From: Rhizobiales bacterium 2SD
GTDB lineage: Bacteria; Pseudomonadota; Alphaproteobacteria; Rhizobiales; Beijerinckiaceae
Length of the DNA stretch: 64,000 nt
Direction of reading: 5' to 3'
Assembly (NCBI GenBank): GCA_005502805.1
Contig: SCMY01000015.1
Span: forward strand, 1-64,000
This document shows positions 11,823-19,349 of the stretch, one piece after another. Position 1 is the stretch's first letter, and each line of letters opens with the position of its first letter. The notes beneath the pieces were generated by a model. That model was not told the DNA's origin and did not search any database. It saw only the letters and a program-made list of their open reading frames with translations. The position numbers were made by a program, and so were the translations under genes.

Positions 11823-12310
11823 GATGTCGCCACGTCCTGCCGGCCTCGCTCGGCGGCGAGCATCACCGCCTTGACGATCTCGACATGGGTGCCGCAGCGG
11901 CAAAGATTATGGCGCAGCGCCTCGCGCACCTCCGCCTCGCTCGGATCGGGCTGGACGTCGAGGAAGGCCTTCGCTGTCATCACCATGCCGGCGATGCAGT
12001 AGCCGCATTGCGCCGCCTGCTCGTCGATGAAGGCCTGCTGCAGCGGATGCGGCGTCTCGATGCTGCCAAGGCCTTCGAGCGTGACGATCTCGCGATCTTC
12101 CGCCAGCCTGACCGGCAGGGCACAGGCGCGCGCCGCCTGGCCATCGACCAGCACCGTGCAGGCGCCGCATTCGCCGAGGCCGCAGCCGAATTTGGGACTG
12201 TTGAGGCAGAGGTCGTTGCGCAGGAAGAACAGCAGTGGCGTCTGGGGTTCGCCCTCGATTTCATGGCTCGCGCCGTTGACGCGAAGCGTGAAGCGCTTCG
12301 TCGTCCTCAT
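11819..12310 (-). CDS. nicA: Nicotinate dehydrogenase subunit A, two [2Fe-2S] clusters
   Basis: The small iron-sulfur subunit (163 residues) that relays electrons from the molybdenum centre in NicB. The plant-type ferredoxin motif CGLGECGACTVLVDG with a following Cys is near residues 46-67, and the helical second-cluster motif is QCGYC...NLCRCGTH in the C-terminal half. The ATG at 12310 gives the usual family start (RxxxRFTLRVNG); a longer in-frame start near 12415 would run through the operator and is rejected. It is first in a two-gene operon with nicB (4-bp overlap). An 18-bp palindrome centred about 67 bp upstream is identical in its core to sites at the other nicotinate genes, so repression by the NicR-like MarR protein is expected. 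Confidence 0.86.
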   Translation of the reverse strand: MRTTKRFTLRVNGASHEIEGEPQTPLLFFLRNDLCLNSPKFGCGLGECGACTVLVDGQAARACALPVRLAEDREIVTLEGLGSIETPHPLQQAFIDEQAAQCGYCIAGMVMTAKAFLDVQPDPSEAEVREALRHNLCRCGTHVEIVKAVMLAAERGRQDVATS

Positions 12311-12368
12311 GGCTCGCCCGAGCGGGGCGAGGCGCGCCTGATCGTCCTGATCGTCACGGCCACCAAGA

Positions 12369-12386
12369 TCATTCGTATACGAATGA
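12369..12386. promoter_or_regulatory. NicR-type operator upstream of nicAB
   Basis: TCATTCGTATACGAATGA is a perfect 18-bp palindrome. On the minus strand a possible -35 (TTGCAG, 12415-12410) lies 37.5 nt from its centre, so bound repressor would cover the -10/+1 zone of the nicA promoter. Its half-site ACGAATGA recurs exactly at 13854-13860 plus neighbours, and its core recurs at 62145-62162. Confidence 0.82.
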
Positions 12387-12442
12387 GAATAAGGATAAAT
12401 CGAAGGGAGCTGCAAGCGGGATTTCAGCGCTGAAGCATACCA

Positions 12443-12537
12443 CCGTCATGCTCGCCCTTGTGGCGAGCATCCACGTCTTGAACACCGCTCTCGAAGAATG
12501 AAGACGTGGATGGTCGGGACAAGCCCGACCATGACGG
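12443..12537. repeat. REP-like imperfect inverted repeat
   Basis: Two arms, 12443-12479 and 12501-12537, begin and end with CCGTCATG / CATGACGG and share the inner segments CATCCACGTCTT / AAGACGTGGATG. The middle of each arm differs. It lies between the 3' end of the enamidase gene and the nicA promoter. Similar extragenic palindromes are common in Hyphomicrobiales genomes; the transcript could fold into a large hairpin that ends enamidase transcription. Confidence 0.75.
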
Positions 12538-12558
12538 AAAGGTGCGGAGAAACGACTG

Positions 12559-13755
12559 CTAATGCCCCACCGACGGGATCTTCTCCGCCGGCGGGGTGTT
12601 GCGGCTGATGCCGCTGCGGACGATGCCGTCGATCACGATCATGCCGATGCCGGGCAGGTCGCCAAGCTGGATCGAGTCGAGGAAATTCCTGCCGGCCGAA
12701 TGCTGGGCCTTGTCCATGAAGACGAAATCGGCGGTACGGCCGACCTCGATCAGCCCGCAATCGAGGCTGCGCATCCGGGCGGTGTTGCCGGTGGCAAAGC
12801 AGAACGCGACTTCGGCCGGGACGTCACCGAGCGAGGACAGCATCGAGACCATTCTGATGATGCCGAGCGGCTGCACGCCCGAGCCGGCCGGCCCGTCGGT
12901 GCCGAGGATGACGCGCTTGAGATCGCCCATCTCGCGGGCGACGCGCAGCGTATAGAGCGCGGCGCGCTCATTGCCGTTATGCACCAGTTCGAGGCCGCGC
13001 TTGCAGCCCTCGCAGATGCAGCGGATCTCCTTGTCCGGCAGGGCCGTGTGGCCGCCATTGATGTGGCCGACGACATCGGTGTCGGCCTCCAGCACGACAT
13101 CGGCGCCGATCAGCCCGGAGCCGGGGATCGAGGGGCCGCCGGTGTGGATGGTCGACTGGATCCCGTATTTGCGGGCCCAGGCCACCATTTCTCTGGCGCG
13201 CGCCCCGTCCTTGACGCCGCCGAGCCCGACCTCGCCGAGCAGCTTCACGCCGGCATCGGCCAGGTCCTTGAAGTCCTGCTCGACCATGCCGGGCTCGATC
13301 ACCGGCGCTCCGGCATGGACCTTGACGCCGCCGGGACGGAAGGCGGTGAAGGCGCGCTGGGCATAGATCGCCATCGCCTTCAGGCCGACGATGTCCTTGG
13401 GCCGGCCGGGGGTGTGGACCTCGCCGGCCGAGATCATGGTGGTGACGCCGCCATGCATGGTCGAATCGATCCAGCCGAGCTGGTTCTGGCGCGGCGTCCA
13501 GTCGCCGGCGACCGGGTGGACATGGCTGTCGATCAGCCCGGGCGAGAGCACGGTGCCGTTGGCGTCGATCACCGTATCGGCCTGGTCGGTGTCGAGATCC
13601 TTGAAACGGCCGACCGCGGCGATCCGGCCGCCGATGGCGACGAGCGTGTCGGCTTCGAGGATCGGGCGCTCGATATCGCCGGAAAGCATCAGGCCGATAT
13701 TCTTCACCACCAGCTTGTGGGTGCTGCTGACCGTGGTCGCCTGCTGTTCAGCCAT
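12559..13755 (-). CDS. ena: Enamidase-like amidohydrolase (nicotinate pathway)
   Basis: A 398-residue amidohydrolase-superfamily enzyme. It matches the enamidase of Eubacterium barkeri, which opens 1,4,5,6-tetrahydro-6-oxonicotinate to 2-formylglutarate plus ammonia. Diagnostic stretches are DSHVHPVAGDWTPRQ (metal-binding H78 and H80), STMHGGVTTMISAGEVHTPGRP, KLLGEVGLGG, STIHTGG, VGHINGG and the late ILGTDGPAGSG with the conserved Asp. It is transcribed away from the ferredoxin gene; one operator sits between them, with a TTGACA (13890-13885, minus strand) at the right distance on its side. Dihydroorotase-like or imidazolonepropionase-like roles are possible for this superfamily, but the gene context strongly favours enamidase. 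Confidence 0.85.
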   Translation of the reverse strand: MAEQQATTVSSTHKLVVKNIGLMLSGDIERPILEADTLVAIGGRIAAVGRFKDLDTDQADTVIDANGTVLSPGLIDSHVHPVAGDWTPRQNQLGWIDSTMHGGVTTMISAGEVHTPGRPKDIVGLKAMAIYAQRAFTAFRPGGVKVHAGAPVIEPGMVEQDFKDLADAGVKLLGEVGLGGVKDGARAREMVAWARKYGIQSTIHTGGPSIPGSGLIGADVVLEADTDVVGHINGGHTALPDKEIRCICEGCKRGLELVHNGNERAALYTLRVAREMGDLKRVILGTDGPAGSGVQPLGIIRMVSMLSSLGDVPAEVAFCFATGNTARMRSLDCGLIEVGRTADFVFMDKAQHSAGRNFLDSIQLGDLPGIGMIVIDGIVRSGISRNTPPAEKIPSVGH

Positions 13756-13815
13756 CGTATCCGCCCTGTCGCCGTTGTTCGAAATCTGCCGCCATCCTCA
13801 TCGCCACAAGCCCGA

Positions 13816-13890
13816 TTGACAAGCATGGCGGGATGCGAGATATTGTTTGTATACGAATGAATTTCTGCCCCGTTCGGACCCGGCTGTCAA
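13816..13890. promoter_or_regulatory. Divergent ena / fdxA promoters sharing one NicR-type operator
   Basis: The operator TTTGTATACGAAT (13846-13858) is centred at 13851.5. A perfect TTGACA on the plus strand (13816-13821) is followed after 17 bp by GATATT (13839-13844) for the ferredoxin gene. A perfect TTGACA on the minus strand (13890-13885) faces the enamidase gene, though its -10 is weak. The two -35 boxes start 35.5 and 38.5 nt from the operator centre, so a single bound dimer could shut both promoters. Confidence 0.72.
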
Positions 13891-13906
13891 GCAGCAAGGA
13901 TCGCGC

Positions 13907-14236
13907 ATGCCTTACGCCGTCACCAGCGCCTGCATCCGTTGCAAGTACATGGATTGCGTCGAGGTCTGCCCGGTCGACTGCTTCTACGAGGGCGAGAACA
14001 TGCTCGTCATCCACCCGGACGAATGCATCGACTGCGGCGTCTGCGAGCCGGAATGCCCGGCCGAAGCGATCGTCGCCGACAGCGCCGATGGGGCCGAGCA
14101 ATGGCTGGCCTTGAACGCGCGGCTGGCGCCGCTCTGGCCGAACATCACCCAGAAGAGCGAGCCGCCGGCGGATGCCGACGACTGGAAGGGAATACCGGAC
14201 AAGATCGACCTGCTTTCCGAACGCCCGGCAATGTGA
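13907..14236 (+). CDS. fdxA: 7Fe ferredoxin, FdxA type
   Basis: A 109-residue ferredoxin with a [3Fe-4S] and a [4Fe-4S] cluster. Cys ligands are in [17 protein letters not shown] (C9, C12, C17, C21, C25) and [12 protein letters not shown] (C40, C43, C46, C50); the roughly 50-residue C-terminal extension is usual for FdxA. ATG at 13907 has AAGGA at 13896-13900; an earlier TTG in frame would start inside the operator and is rejected. Its promoter carries the same operator as the nicotinate genes. Hnr of E. barkeri is ferredoxin-dependent, so this protein is the natural candidate donor, with the next gene supplying electrons from NADPH. FdxA is often housekeeping in this group, so the dedicated role is inferred from regulation. 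Confidence 0.93.
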   Translation: MPYAVTSACIRCKYMDCVEVCPVDCFYEGENMLVIHPDECIDCGVCEPECPAEAIVADSADGAEQWLALNARLAPLWPNITQKSEPPADADDWKGIPDKIDLLSERPAM

Positions 14237-14296
14237 TATTGGGTGGCCTGCATCCGATAATCTGCTAAATCGCTAGACTATCTAAGGATCGACGAG

Positions 14297-15070
14297 ATGA
14301 GCAATTTCTACGAGGAGCGCGTCCTCTCCGTCCATCACTGGACCGATACGCTCTTCAGCTTCACGACGACCCGCGACACGACCTTCCGCTTCAAGAACGG
14401 CCAGTTCACGATGATCGGGCTCAAGGTCGGCGAGAAGCCGCTGCTGCGCGCCTACAGCGTCGCCAGCACTAATTACGACGAGAACCTCGAGTTCTTCTCG
14501 ATCAAGGTGCCGGACGGCCCGCTGACCTCGCGCCTGCAGAACCTGCAGGTCGGCGATCCCATCATCATCGGCAAGAAGGCGACGGGCACGCTGGTGCTCG
14601 ACAACCTCAAGGACGGCAAACGCCTGTTCCTGCTCGGCACCGGCACGGGCCTTGCCCCCTTCCTGTCGCTGATCCGCGATCCCGAGACCTATGAGCGCTA
14701 CGAGAAGGTCGTGCTCGTCCATGGCTGCCGCCAGGTCTCCGAGCTGGCCTATGGCGAGCGTATCCAGCAGGAACTGCCGAACGACGAGTTTTTGGGCGAG
14801 ATGATCCGCGAGCAGCTGATCTACTACCCGACCGTGACGCGCGAACCCTTCCGCAATCGCGGCCGCATCACCGACCTGCTGACCTCCGGCCAGCTCTTCA
14901 GCGATACCGGCCTGGGCCCGTTCGATCCGGCGGGCGACCGCTTCATGCTCTGCGGCAGCCCGCAGATGCTGGTCGACCTCAAGCAGATCTTCGACGAGCG
15001 CGGCCTGGAAGAGGGCAATCACGGCGAGGCCGGCGACTACGTCATCGAGAAGGCTTTCGCCGAGCGCTGA
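14297..15070 (+). CDS. fpr: Ferredoxin-NADP+ reductase
   Basis: A 257-residue FAD enzyme of the bacterial Fpr type that exchanges electrons between NADP(H) and ferredoxin or flavodoxin. The FAD motif RAYSVAST is near residue 51, the NADP-binding GTGTGLAPFLSLIRD near 116, and LCGSPQML near 217; the C-terminus AFAER is typical of alphaproteobacterial subclass members. It starts 60 bp after fdxA on the same strand, so it may be cotranscribed and serve the nicotinate ferredoxin. The gap is AT-rich enough (GATAATCTGCTAAATC region) to hold its own promoter, so a general redox role is equally possible. Confidence 0.93.
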   Translation: MSNFYEERVLSVHHWTDTLFSFTTTRDTTFRFKNGQFTMIGLKVGEKPLLRAYSVASTNYDENLEFFSIKVPDGPLTSRLQNLQVGDPIIIGKKATGTLVLDNLKDGKRLFLLGTGTGLAPFLSLIRDPETYERYEKVVLVHGCRQVSELAYGERIQQELPNDEFLGEMIREQLIYYPTVTREPFRNRGRITDLLTSGQLFSDTGLGPFDPAGDRFMLCGSPQMLVDLKQIFDERGLEEGNHGEAGDYVIEKAFAER

Positions 15071-15079
15071 GGCGCACCT

Positions 15080-15166
15080 CCGTCATTGCGAGGAGCATAG
15101 CGACGAAGCAATCCAGGGGCGTTGAGCAAGCCCTCCTGGATTGCTTCGCTTCGCTCGCAATGACGG
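15080..15166. repeat. REP-like inverted repeat
   Basis: Arms begin CCGTCATTGCGAG (15080-15092) and end CTCGCAATGACGG (15154-15166), with further pairing through GCAATCCAGG / CCTGGATTGC. It lies just after fpr and could act as a transcription end or mRNA stabiliser. It differs in sequence from the repeat at 12443-12537. Confidence 0.75.
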
Positions 15167-15244
15167 TAGACGTTCCGGCATTTTGCCGAATGCGCCATGG
15201 CCTGCTACCTGTCCGGCAAATCACTTCCGCAGACGAGTAGCGCC

Positions 15245-15487
15245 ATGACCGACACCCTTCCCGACCGCCTGTCCTCCAACCCCAACAGCCCCTTCTACAA
15301 CGAGGAGCTGCTGGCACGGGATATCGGCGTCCGCTTCAAGGGCGTCGAGAAGACCAATGTCGAGGAATACTGCATCAGCGAGGGCTGGGTCCGCCTCACC
15401 GCCGGCAATGCCAAGGACCGCCACGGCAATCCGATGACGGTGAAGCTCAAGGGCACGGTCGAGCCCTATTTCCGCAACGCCGAGTGA
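15245..15487 (+). CDS. DUF3297 family protein
   Basis: An 80-residue soluble protein of the DUF3297 family, with the family pattern SNPNSPFYNEELLARDIGVRF near the start and MTVKLKGTVEPYF near the end. No catalytic motif or membrane segment is visible and the function is unknown. The ATG at 15245 is the first that gives the family N-terminus (MTDTLPDRLSSNP). The 3' end overlaps the convergent DUF1772 gene by 22 bp. Confidence 0.85.
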   Translation: MTDTLPDRLSSNPNSPFYNEELLARDIGVRFKGVEKTNVEEYCISEGWVRLTAGNAKDRHGNPMTVKLKGTVEPYFRNAE

Positions 15488-15969
15488 GGCGTGCCGCGGG
15501 CGATCGCCAGCGCGAAAGCGGCGGTCGCCAGCACTGAAAGCCCGGCGCGCACCGCGTGGAGCGACCCCCAACGCTCGATCAGCGCCCGGCTCGCCGCTCC
15601 CGCCTGCTCGGCGCCAAGCGCCAGCAGCGCGTTGTTCACCGGCGCGATGACAATCAGCGTGAACGGCAGGTTGGCGAGCATCAGCGCCGCGCCGACCTGC
15701 CAGAGCGGGTTCCGCACCCGCCACCAGGCGAGCGCGCCGACAAGGCTCGCCAGCACGGCGAGCCCGGCCTGCATCCGCGCCGCGCGCGGGTAGCTTTCCT
15801 GCCATTGCTGCAATAGTGCGCCGTCCGTGAGCGCCAGCCGCGCCGGCTGCTCGGCGACCAGGATGTAGATCGCCGCGCCCGCGAACAAAGTCGCCAGGAT
15901 CAGAGCGACGAGGCCCGTGGCGGAAGCACTGCTTTTCTGCGCGATCGCTTCGAGATGAGTGTCAGGCAT
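15466..15969 (-). CDS. DUF1772 (anthrone-oxygenase-like) membrane protein
   Basis: A 167-residue integral membrane protein of the DUF1772 family, with about four hydrophobic segments (for example TGLVALILATLFAGAAIYILVAEQPARL). Some relatives are annotated as anthrone oxygenases, but most bacterial members have no known substrate. The start at 15969 is chosen because GGGGAG at 15978-15983 is well placed for it; the ATG at 15975 is too close. It is divergent from a MarR gene and a 10-bp inverted repeat lies between them, so the MarR protein probably controls it. Confidence 0.78.
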   Translation of the reverse strand: MPDTHLEAIAQKSSASATGLVALILATLFAGAAIYILVAEQPARLALTDGALLQQWQESYPRAARMQAGLAVLASLVGALAWWRVRNPLWQVGAALMLANLPFTLIVIAPVNNALLALGAEQAGAASRALIERWGSLHAVRAGLSVLATAAFALAIARGTPHSALRK

Positions 15970-15990
15970 GGCCATCTCCCCGAAATAAAC

Positions 15991-16020
15991 AGCATGCTAT
16001 ATATCATTGCATAGCATGCT
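15991..16020. promoter_or_regulatory. Probable operator of the divergent DUF1772 / MarR pair
   Basis: AGCATGCTAT (15991-16000) and ATAGCATGCT (16011-16020) are perfect 10-bp inverted arms around a 10-nt AT-rich centre. Each arm contains AGCATGCT, itself a palindrome. The site sits between the start codons at 15969 and 16054, where a MarR dimer would regulate both genes. Confidence 0.7.
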
Positions 16021-16053
16021 GTTCAATTGCAATCTCGCCGGATCGAGCCCTGC

Positions 16054-16497
16054 ATGACCAGCTTCAAGAGCAACTCCGCCGGCTATCTCGCCAATCACGT
16101 CGCCCGCCTGTTCGCCCGCGAGCTCGCCGAGGCGGTGCGCCCGCTCGGCCTCGCCCCGGCGCAGTTCATGGTGCTGCTCGAACTCTGGCGCGAGGAGGGG
16201 CTGACGCAGAAAGATCTGGTCGGCCGGCTCGATGTCGAGCAGGCGACCATGGCGGCGACGCTCGCCCGGATGGAGCGCGACGGCCTGATCGAGCGCCGCC
16301 CCGACCAAGCCGATGCCCGCGCCCGCCGCATCCAGCTCACGGTAAGAGCACGGGCACTGCAGGAGCCGGCGCTCGCTGCCGCCAAGAGCGTCAATGCGCG
16401 CGCTCTGGCCGGCTTTTCCGAAGCGGAACGCGAGGTCCTGCTGTCCGGCCTGCGCCGCATCGTCGGCGCGCTCTCGCGCAACGCCGTGCTAGGCTAA
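16054..16497 (+). CDS. MarR family transcriptional regulator
   Basis: A 147-residue winged-helix regulator. The recognition region is LTQKDLVGRLDVEQATMAATLARMERDGLIERRPDQADARARRIQLT, the classical MarR DNA-binding domain with its wing DxRxRRIxLT. ATG at 16054 starts the family N-terminus. It is divergent from the DUF1772 gene and probably autoregulates through the inverted repeat at 15991-16020. It is not the nicotinate regulator: its promoter lacks the GTATAC-type operator. Confidence 0.9.
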   Translation: MTSFKSNSAGYLANHVARLFARELAEAVRPLGLAPAQFMVLLELWREEGLTQKDLVGRLDVEQATMAATLARMERDGLIERRPDQADARARRIQLTVRARALQEPALAAAKSVNARALAGFSEAEREVLLSGLRRIVGALSRNAVLG

Positions 16498-16515
16498 ATC
16501 GGCTTTCCCGCGTGC

Positions 16516-17316
16516 CTAGAGGTCGCGGAGCCAGGTCGTGACCTCACGCACGGCGGCCTGGGGGGTCATCCGGTGGTCCGCGGGGACGACGAGGCGGCGT
16601 CCGACCCTGCTGGACACCGAATCCTGCATGGCAGGCCGGTCCTCCGAACCGATGACCCAGAGGATCGGTGCGCTCACTCGCGGTGCGGTGTTCGCCATAT
16701 TGGCCTGCCCGTCCGGGTCGAAGAAACTCGCATAGGCTTCGGCCGTCGTCTTGATCGGGTAGGCGCGGCCGAGATTGTAGTCGAGGAACGTCGCCGTCTC
16801 GCGCCCTCGGCCGGCTGCGACCATCGCCTTGGCCCGGTCGAGACTGTCGCCAAGGAATTGCAGGATGTTTGCCGGCCGGTGGCCGGGCGCCATCGCCACC
16901 ACCGCTGCGACGCCGCTGAAGCGTGCCGCGTAGGCAAGACTCAGATTCGCCCCGAGACTTTGGCCTGCGAGGACGATCTTGGGACGGCCCGCGCTCCGCA
17001 GACGGGCGATCGGTCCATTGAGCTCGGCCAAAGTCTGATCATAGGGGCGATAATTGCCGCCGGCCCAGGACAGGCGTGGCATGACGACCTGCGCTCCTTC
17101 GGCGCGAAGCGCATTGGCAACCGGGTTGATCAATTGCTGGTTTGCACCCTTGCCATGCACGAGGACCACGCCGAGGCTCGACAGCGCTGCAGCGTGTGCA
17201 GTGCGCGGAAGTGCCGTGGCGGCAGCCGCGGCTGCAGAAAGGCCGACAAGGCTTCGCCGTGAAATGCCGGGGATCGATGCGATCTGGTCAATCTCGCCGT
17301 GATCGTGGTCTCTCAT
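16516..17316 (-). CDS. Tat-exported alpha/beta hydrolase
   Basis: A 266-residue serine hydrolase. A twin-arginine signal, SRRSLVGLSAAAAAATA, spans about residues 19-35, so the protein is exported folded. The nucleophile elbow is GQSLGA, an acidic residue follows in GSEDRP, and the catalytic His is likely in ADHRM. The VHGKGANQ segment forms the oxyanion side. Its substrate is unknown. The ATG at 17316 is preceded by a purine-rich GGGAAGGGAT. It shares strand with the LuxR gene 112 bp upstream. Confidence 0.8.
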   Translation of the reverse strand: MRDHDHGEIDQIASIPGISRRSLVGLSAAAAAATALPRTAHAAALSSLGVVLVHGKGANQQLINPVANALRAEGAQVVMPRLSWAGGNYRPYDQTLAELNGPIARLRSAGRPKIVLAGQSLGANLSLAYAARFSGVAAVVAMAPGHRPANILQFLGDSLDRAKAMVAAGRGRETATFLDYNLGRAYPIKTTAEAYASFFDPDGQANMANTAPRVSAPILWVIGSEDRPAMQDSVSSRVGRRLVVPADHRMTPQAAVREVTTWLRDL

Positions 17317-17428
17317 ATCCCTTCCCCCCGATTTCTCGTCGAAACGCGTTGGAGCGCTCACGCGAGCGATCATCGGGCATGATCAGACGCTGCTTCCTGT
17401 TTGCAGGCACCCCATATTTGAGGGGCGC

Positions 17429-18526
17429 TCAGCTCGGCATCGGGCCGCGCAGCAGGCCAACGAGTTCGGCCTGGCGAGTCACTCCGGTCTTGGCGAAGAC
17501 CTGCCTCAACGTCGAGCGAGCCGTTCCCTCCGTCCAGCGGAGCGTGGCCGCGGCGTCGCGCGGGGTGTGGCCAGCCGCGATCAGAGCCGCCAGCCGTGCT
17601 TCCGAGGGCGTAAGGTCGAACAGGCCGGCGACGATGTCGGCTGACGGCGCCTTGATCTGGACCAGAGGTGTTGCGACCAGGATCGCGGTTGCCCGGGTGA
17701 AAAGATCGTTGGCTGCGCCTTTGATCGGCACGAGGTGAAAGATGACCGGGGGGTGCTCGTCGCGCGCTCGCATCGGGATCGAGCGGACCGCCGCCATCTG
17801 TCCACCCCGATCCAATGCCTCCAGAGCAGTCGTGAAAAGTGCATCGGCGCCGGGGTCCATAAGCTTCAGGCGCGAAGGCAGGTCATCCAGGACCGACGGC
17901 ATAAGACGGGTGAGCGACCTGTTGGCGGTGAGCATTCGCCCACCTTTGCCGAGGACGGCTGCCGCCAGATTCATCAGTTCCAGCGCGGCCGCTGCACTGC
18001 GTGCACGCTCCAGCTCCAGGTGATTGGCAATCAGAGCGGAGCGGGCGAGATGGGGCCGGACGCGATCGAGCACGGCCACGATTTCGCGCGGGAACGGCCC
18101 CTCGGCATAAGGCTTCTCGACATTGAGGACCGCGATGTCGCCGGATGGGATGGTGATCGTGGTCGCGGCGCCCGAGCCATAGCCGCGTGGGATCAGGAAG
18201 TCGCGATAGAGCGGCAATTGCTCGGCTTCGCCTGGCGCGAAAACGTCGGCGTCGGTGACGAAACCGGCATGGCGGAGCGCGATGGCGCGCTTGGTCCGCT
18301 CGTTCTGCGCACCGCCCTGGGCGAGCCAAATCTCGTCCCACATCTCCTTGAACGCGGCACTCGTGCTGACCACCGACAGCCGCGTCTCGCTGATCCGGGA
18401 GCACAAGGCAGCGGTCGCATCACAATCGCGCGCCAGTCCGGTAAGCCAGCCCTGCCACCGTTCGGGAACGACGGCAGCCTCGTAAAGGCCATCGATCAGC
18501 GCCTCGAACCCATCGCCGAACGGCAA
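17429..18526 (-). CDS. LuxR-type helix-turn-helix regulator with large N-terminal sensor region
   Basis: A 365-residue regulator. The last ~60 residues are a GerE/LuxR helix-turn-helix (LTPSEARLAALIAAGHTPRDAAATLRWTEGTARSTLRQVFAKTGVTRQAELVGLL). The N-terminal 280 residues show no recognisable acyl-homoserine-lactone pocket motif and may be a PAS-like sensor. No receiver aspartate cluster is seen. It is upstream of and on the same strand as the Tat-exported hydrolase, a plausible target; that link is inference. Confidence 0.82.
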   Translation of the reverse strand: MPFGDGFEALIDGLYEAAVVPERWQGWLTGLARDCDATAALCSRISETRLSVVSTSAAFKEMWDEIWLAQGGAQNERTKRAIALRHAGFVTDADVFAPGEAEQLPLYRDFLIPRGYGSGAATTITIPSGDIAVLNVEKPYAEGPFPREIVAVLDRVRPHLARSALIANHLELERARSAAAALELMNLAAAVLGKGGRMLTANRSLTRLMPSVLDDLPSRLKLMDPGADALFTTALEALDRGGQMAAVRSIPMRARDEHPPVIFHLVPIKGAANDLFTRATAILVATPLVQIKAPSADIVAGLFDLTPSEARLAALIAAGHTPRDAAATLRWTEGTARSTLRQVFAKTGVTRQAELVGLLRGPMPS

Positions 18527-18560
18527 ACAGAGCCTCCTCCTCGCAATCGTATAGCCAGAA

Positions 18561-19106
18561 CTAGCATGTTTCTTGGCCCAGCGCCTTGTAGAAGAAGGTC
18601 GAGCCGCAATCGCGCCCGTCGGGCATCAGCGCATAGCGCGGAATGGTGCCGACTTCCGTCCAGCCCAGCCGATTATAGAGCCGACGTGCCGCTCCGGCCT
18701 CGTCGGTGTCGAGCACCAGCAGGTCGCGTCCGAGCGCCAGCGCGGCGGCCTCCGCCGACCGCATCAACGCCTCGCCGATGCCGCGGCGGCGCGCGCGCGA
18801 ATGCACCAGCACCTTGGCGATCTCGGCGCGATGCGGCTGGTTGGGCTTTCCCACCGGATGGAGCTGCGCCGTGCCGACGATGCCGCTCCCATCGCGCGCC
18901 ACGAAGAGCAGGATCCGCCCTGCGGCGACTTCCGCCGCGATGCCGCGCCAGAAGCTCTCGAAATCGGCGGATGTGTTCCAGTCCATGAAGCCGACCGAGG
19001 CGCCGTTCGCCACGGAATCGCGCAGGATCTCCGCCAGAGCCGGCACAGCTGCCAGCGCTCCATCGCCGTCGAGCTGTTCGATGGTCATCGTGTCCGGCGC
19101 CGTCAT
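18561..19106 (-). CDS. GNAT family N-acetyltransferase
   Basis: A 181-residue acetyltransferase. The acetyl-CoA-binding motif A is AEIAKVLVHSRARRRGIGEALMRSAEAAAL, with RRRGIG as the Q/RxxGxG/A loop, followed by LDTDEAGAARRLYNRLGWTEVGTIPRYAL. The C-terminal TFFYKAL is common in the subgroup annotated as tabtoxin- or aminoglycoside-resistance-like acetyltransferases, but the substrate cannot be told. Start at 19106 is chosen as the first Met giving a compact domain. The 243-bp gap upstream is divergent from the YiiX-like gene; I see no clear operator in it. Confidence 0.88.
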   Translation of the reverse strand: MTAPDTMTIEQLDGDGALAAVPALAEILRDSVANGASVGFMDWNTSADFESFWRGIAAEVAAGRILLFVARDGSGIVGTAQLHPVGKPNQPHRAEIAKVLVHSRARRRGIGEALMRSAEAAALALGRDLLVLDTDEAGAARRLYNRLGWTEVGTIPRYALMPDGRDCGSTFFYKALGQETC

Positions 19107-19349
19107 GATCCGTCTCCTTTGCACCGCCAATCAGCGGCACAATCCATTATGCAAGATTAATTCCAACATAGTGGATCGCACGTAGCAAGATCGCCACGGT
19201 TCGCCGTCAACTCGGATTTTACGACGTTCGGCGAATCCCGGTCTCCCCGGCGCAAATCCGGCAGGTGATTTCCGAAAAAGTCACGGGCTCGCGGTTGACT
19301 CGGAAAGTGGGAGACGCCGGAGACGGCGCCGGCGCGACGGGAGGCGTCG

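Noticed and set aside
9246-12002. 918-codon open frame on the plus strand opposite nicB
   Set aside because: Antisense shadow in high-GC DNA; the opposite frame has clear molybdopterin and heme motifs.
12434-12439. GCATAC at 12434 as a further NicR-type operator
   Set aside because: The flanks (AA...CACC) are not palindromic and it lies outside a promoter context.
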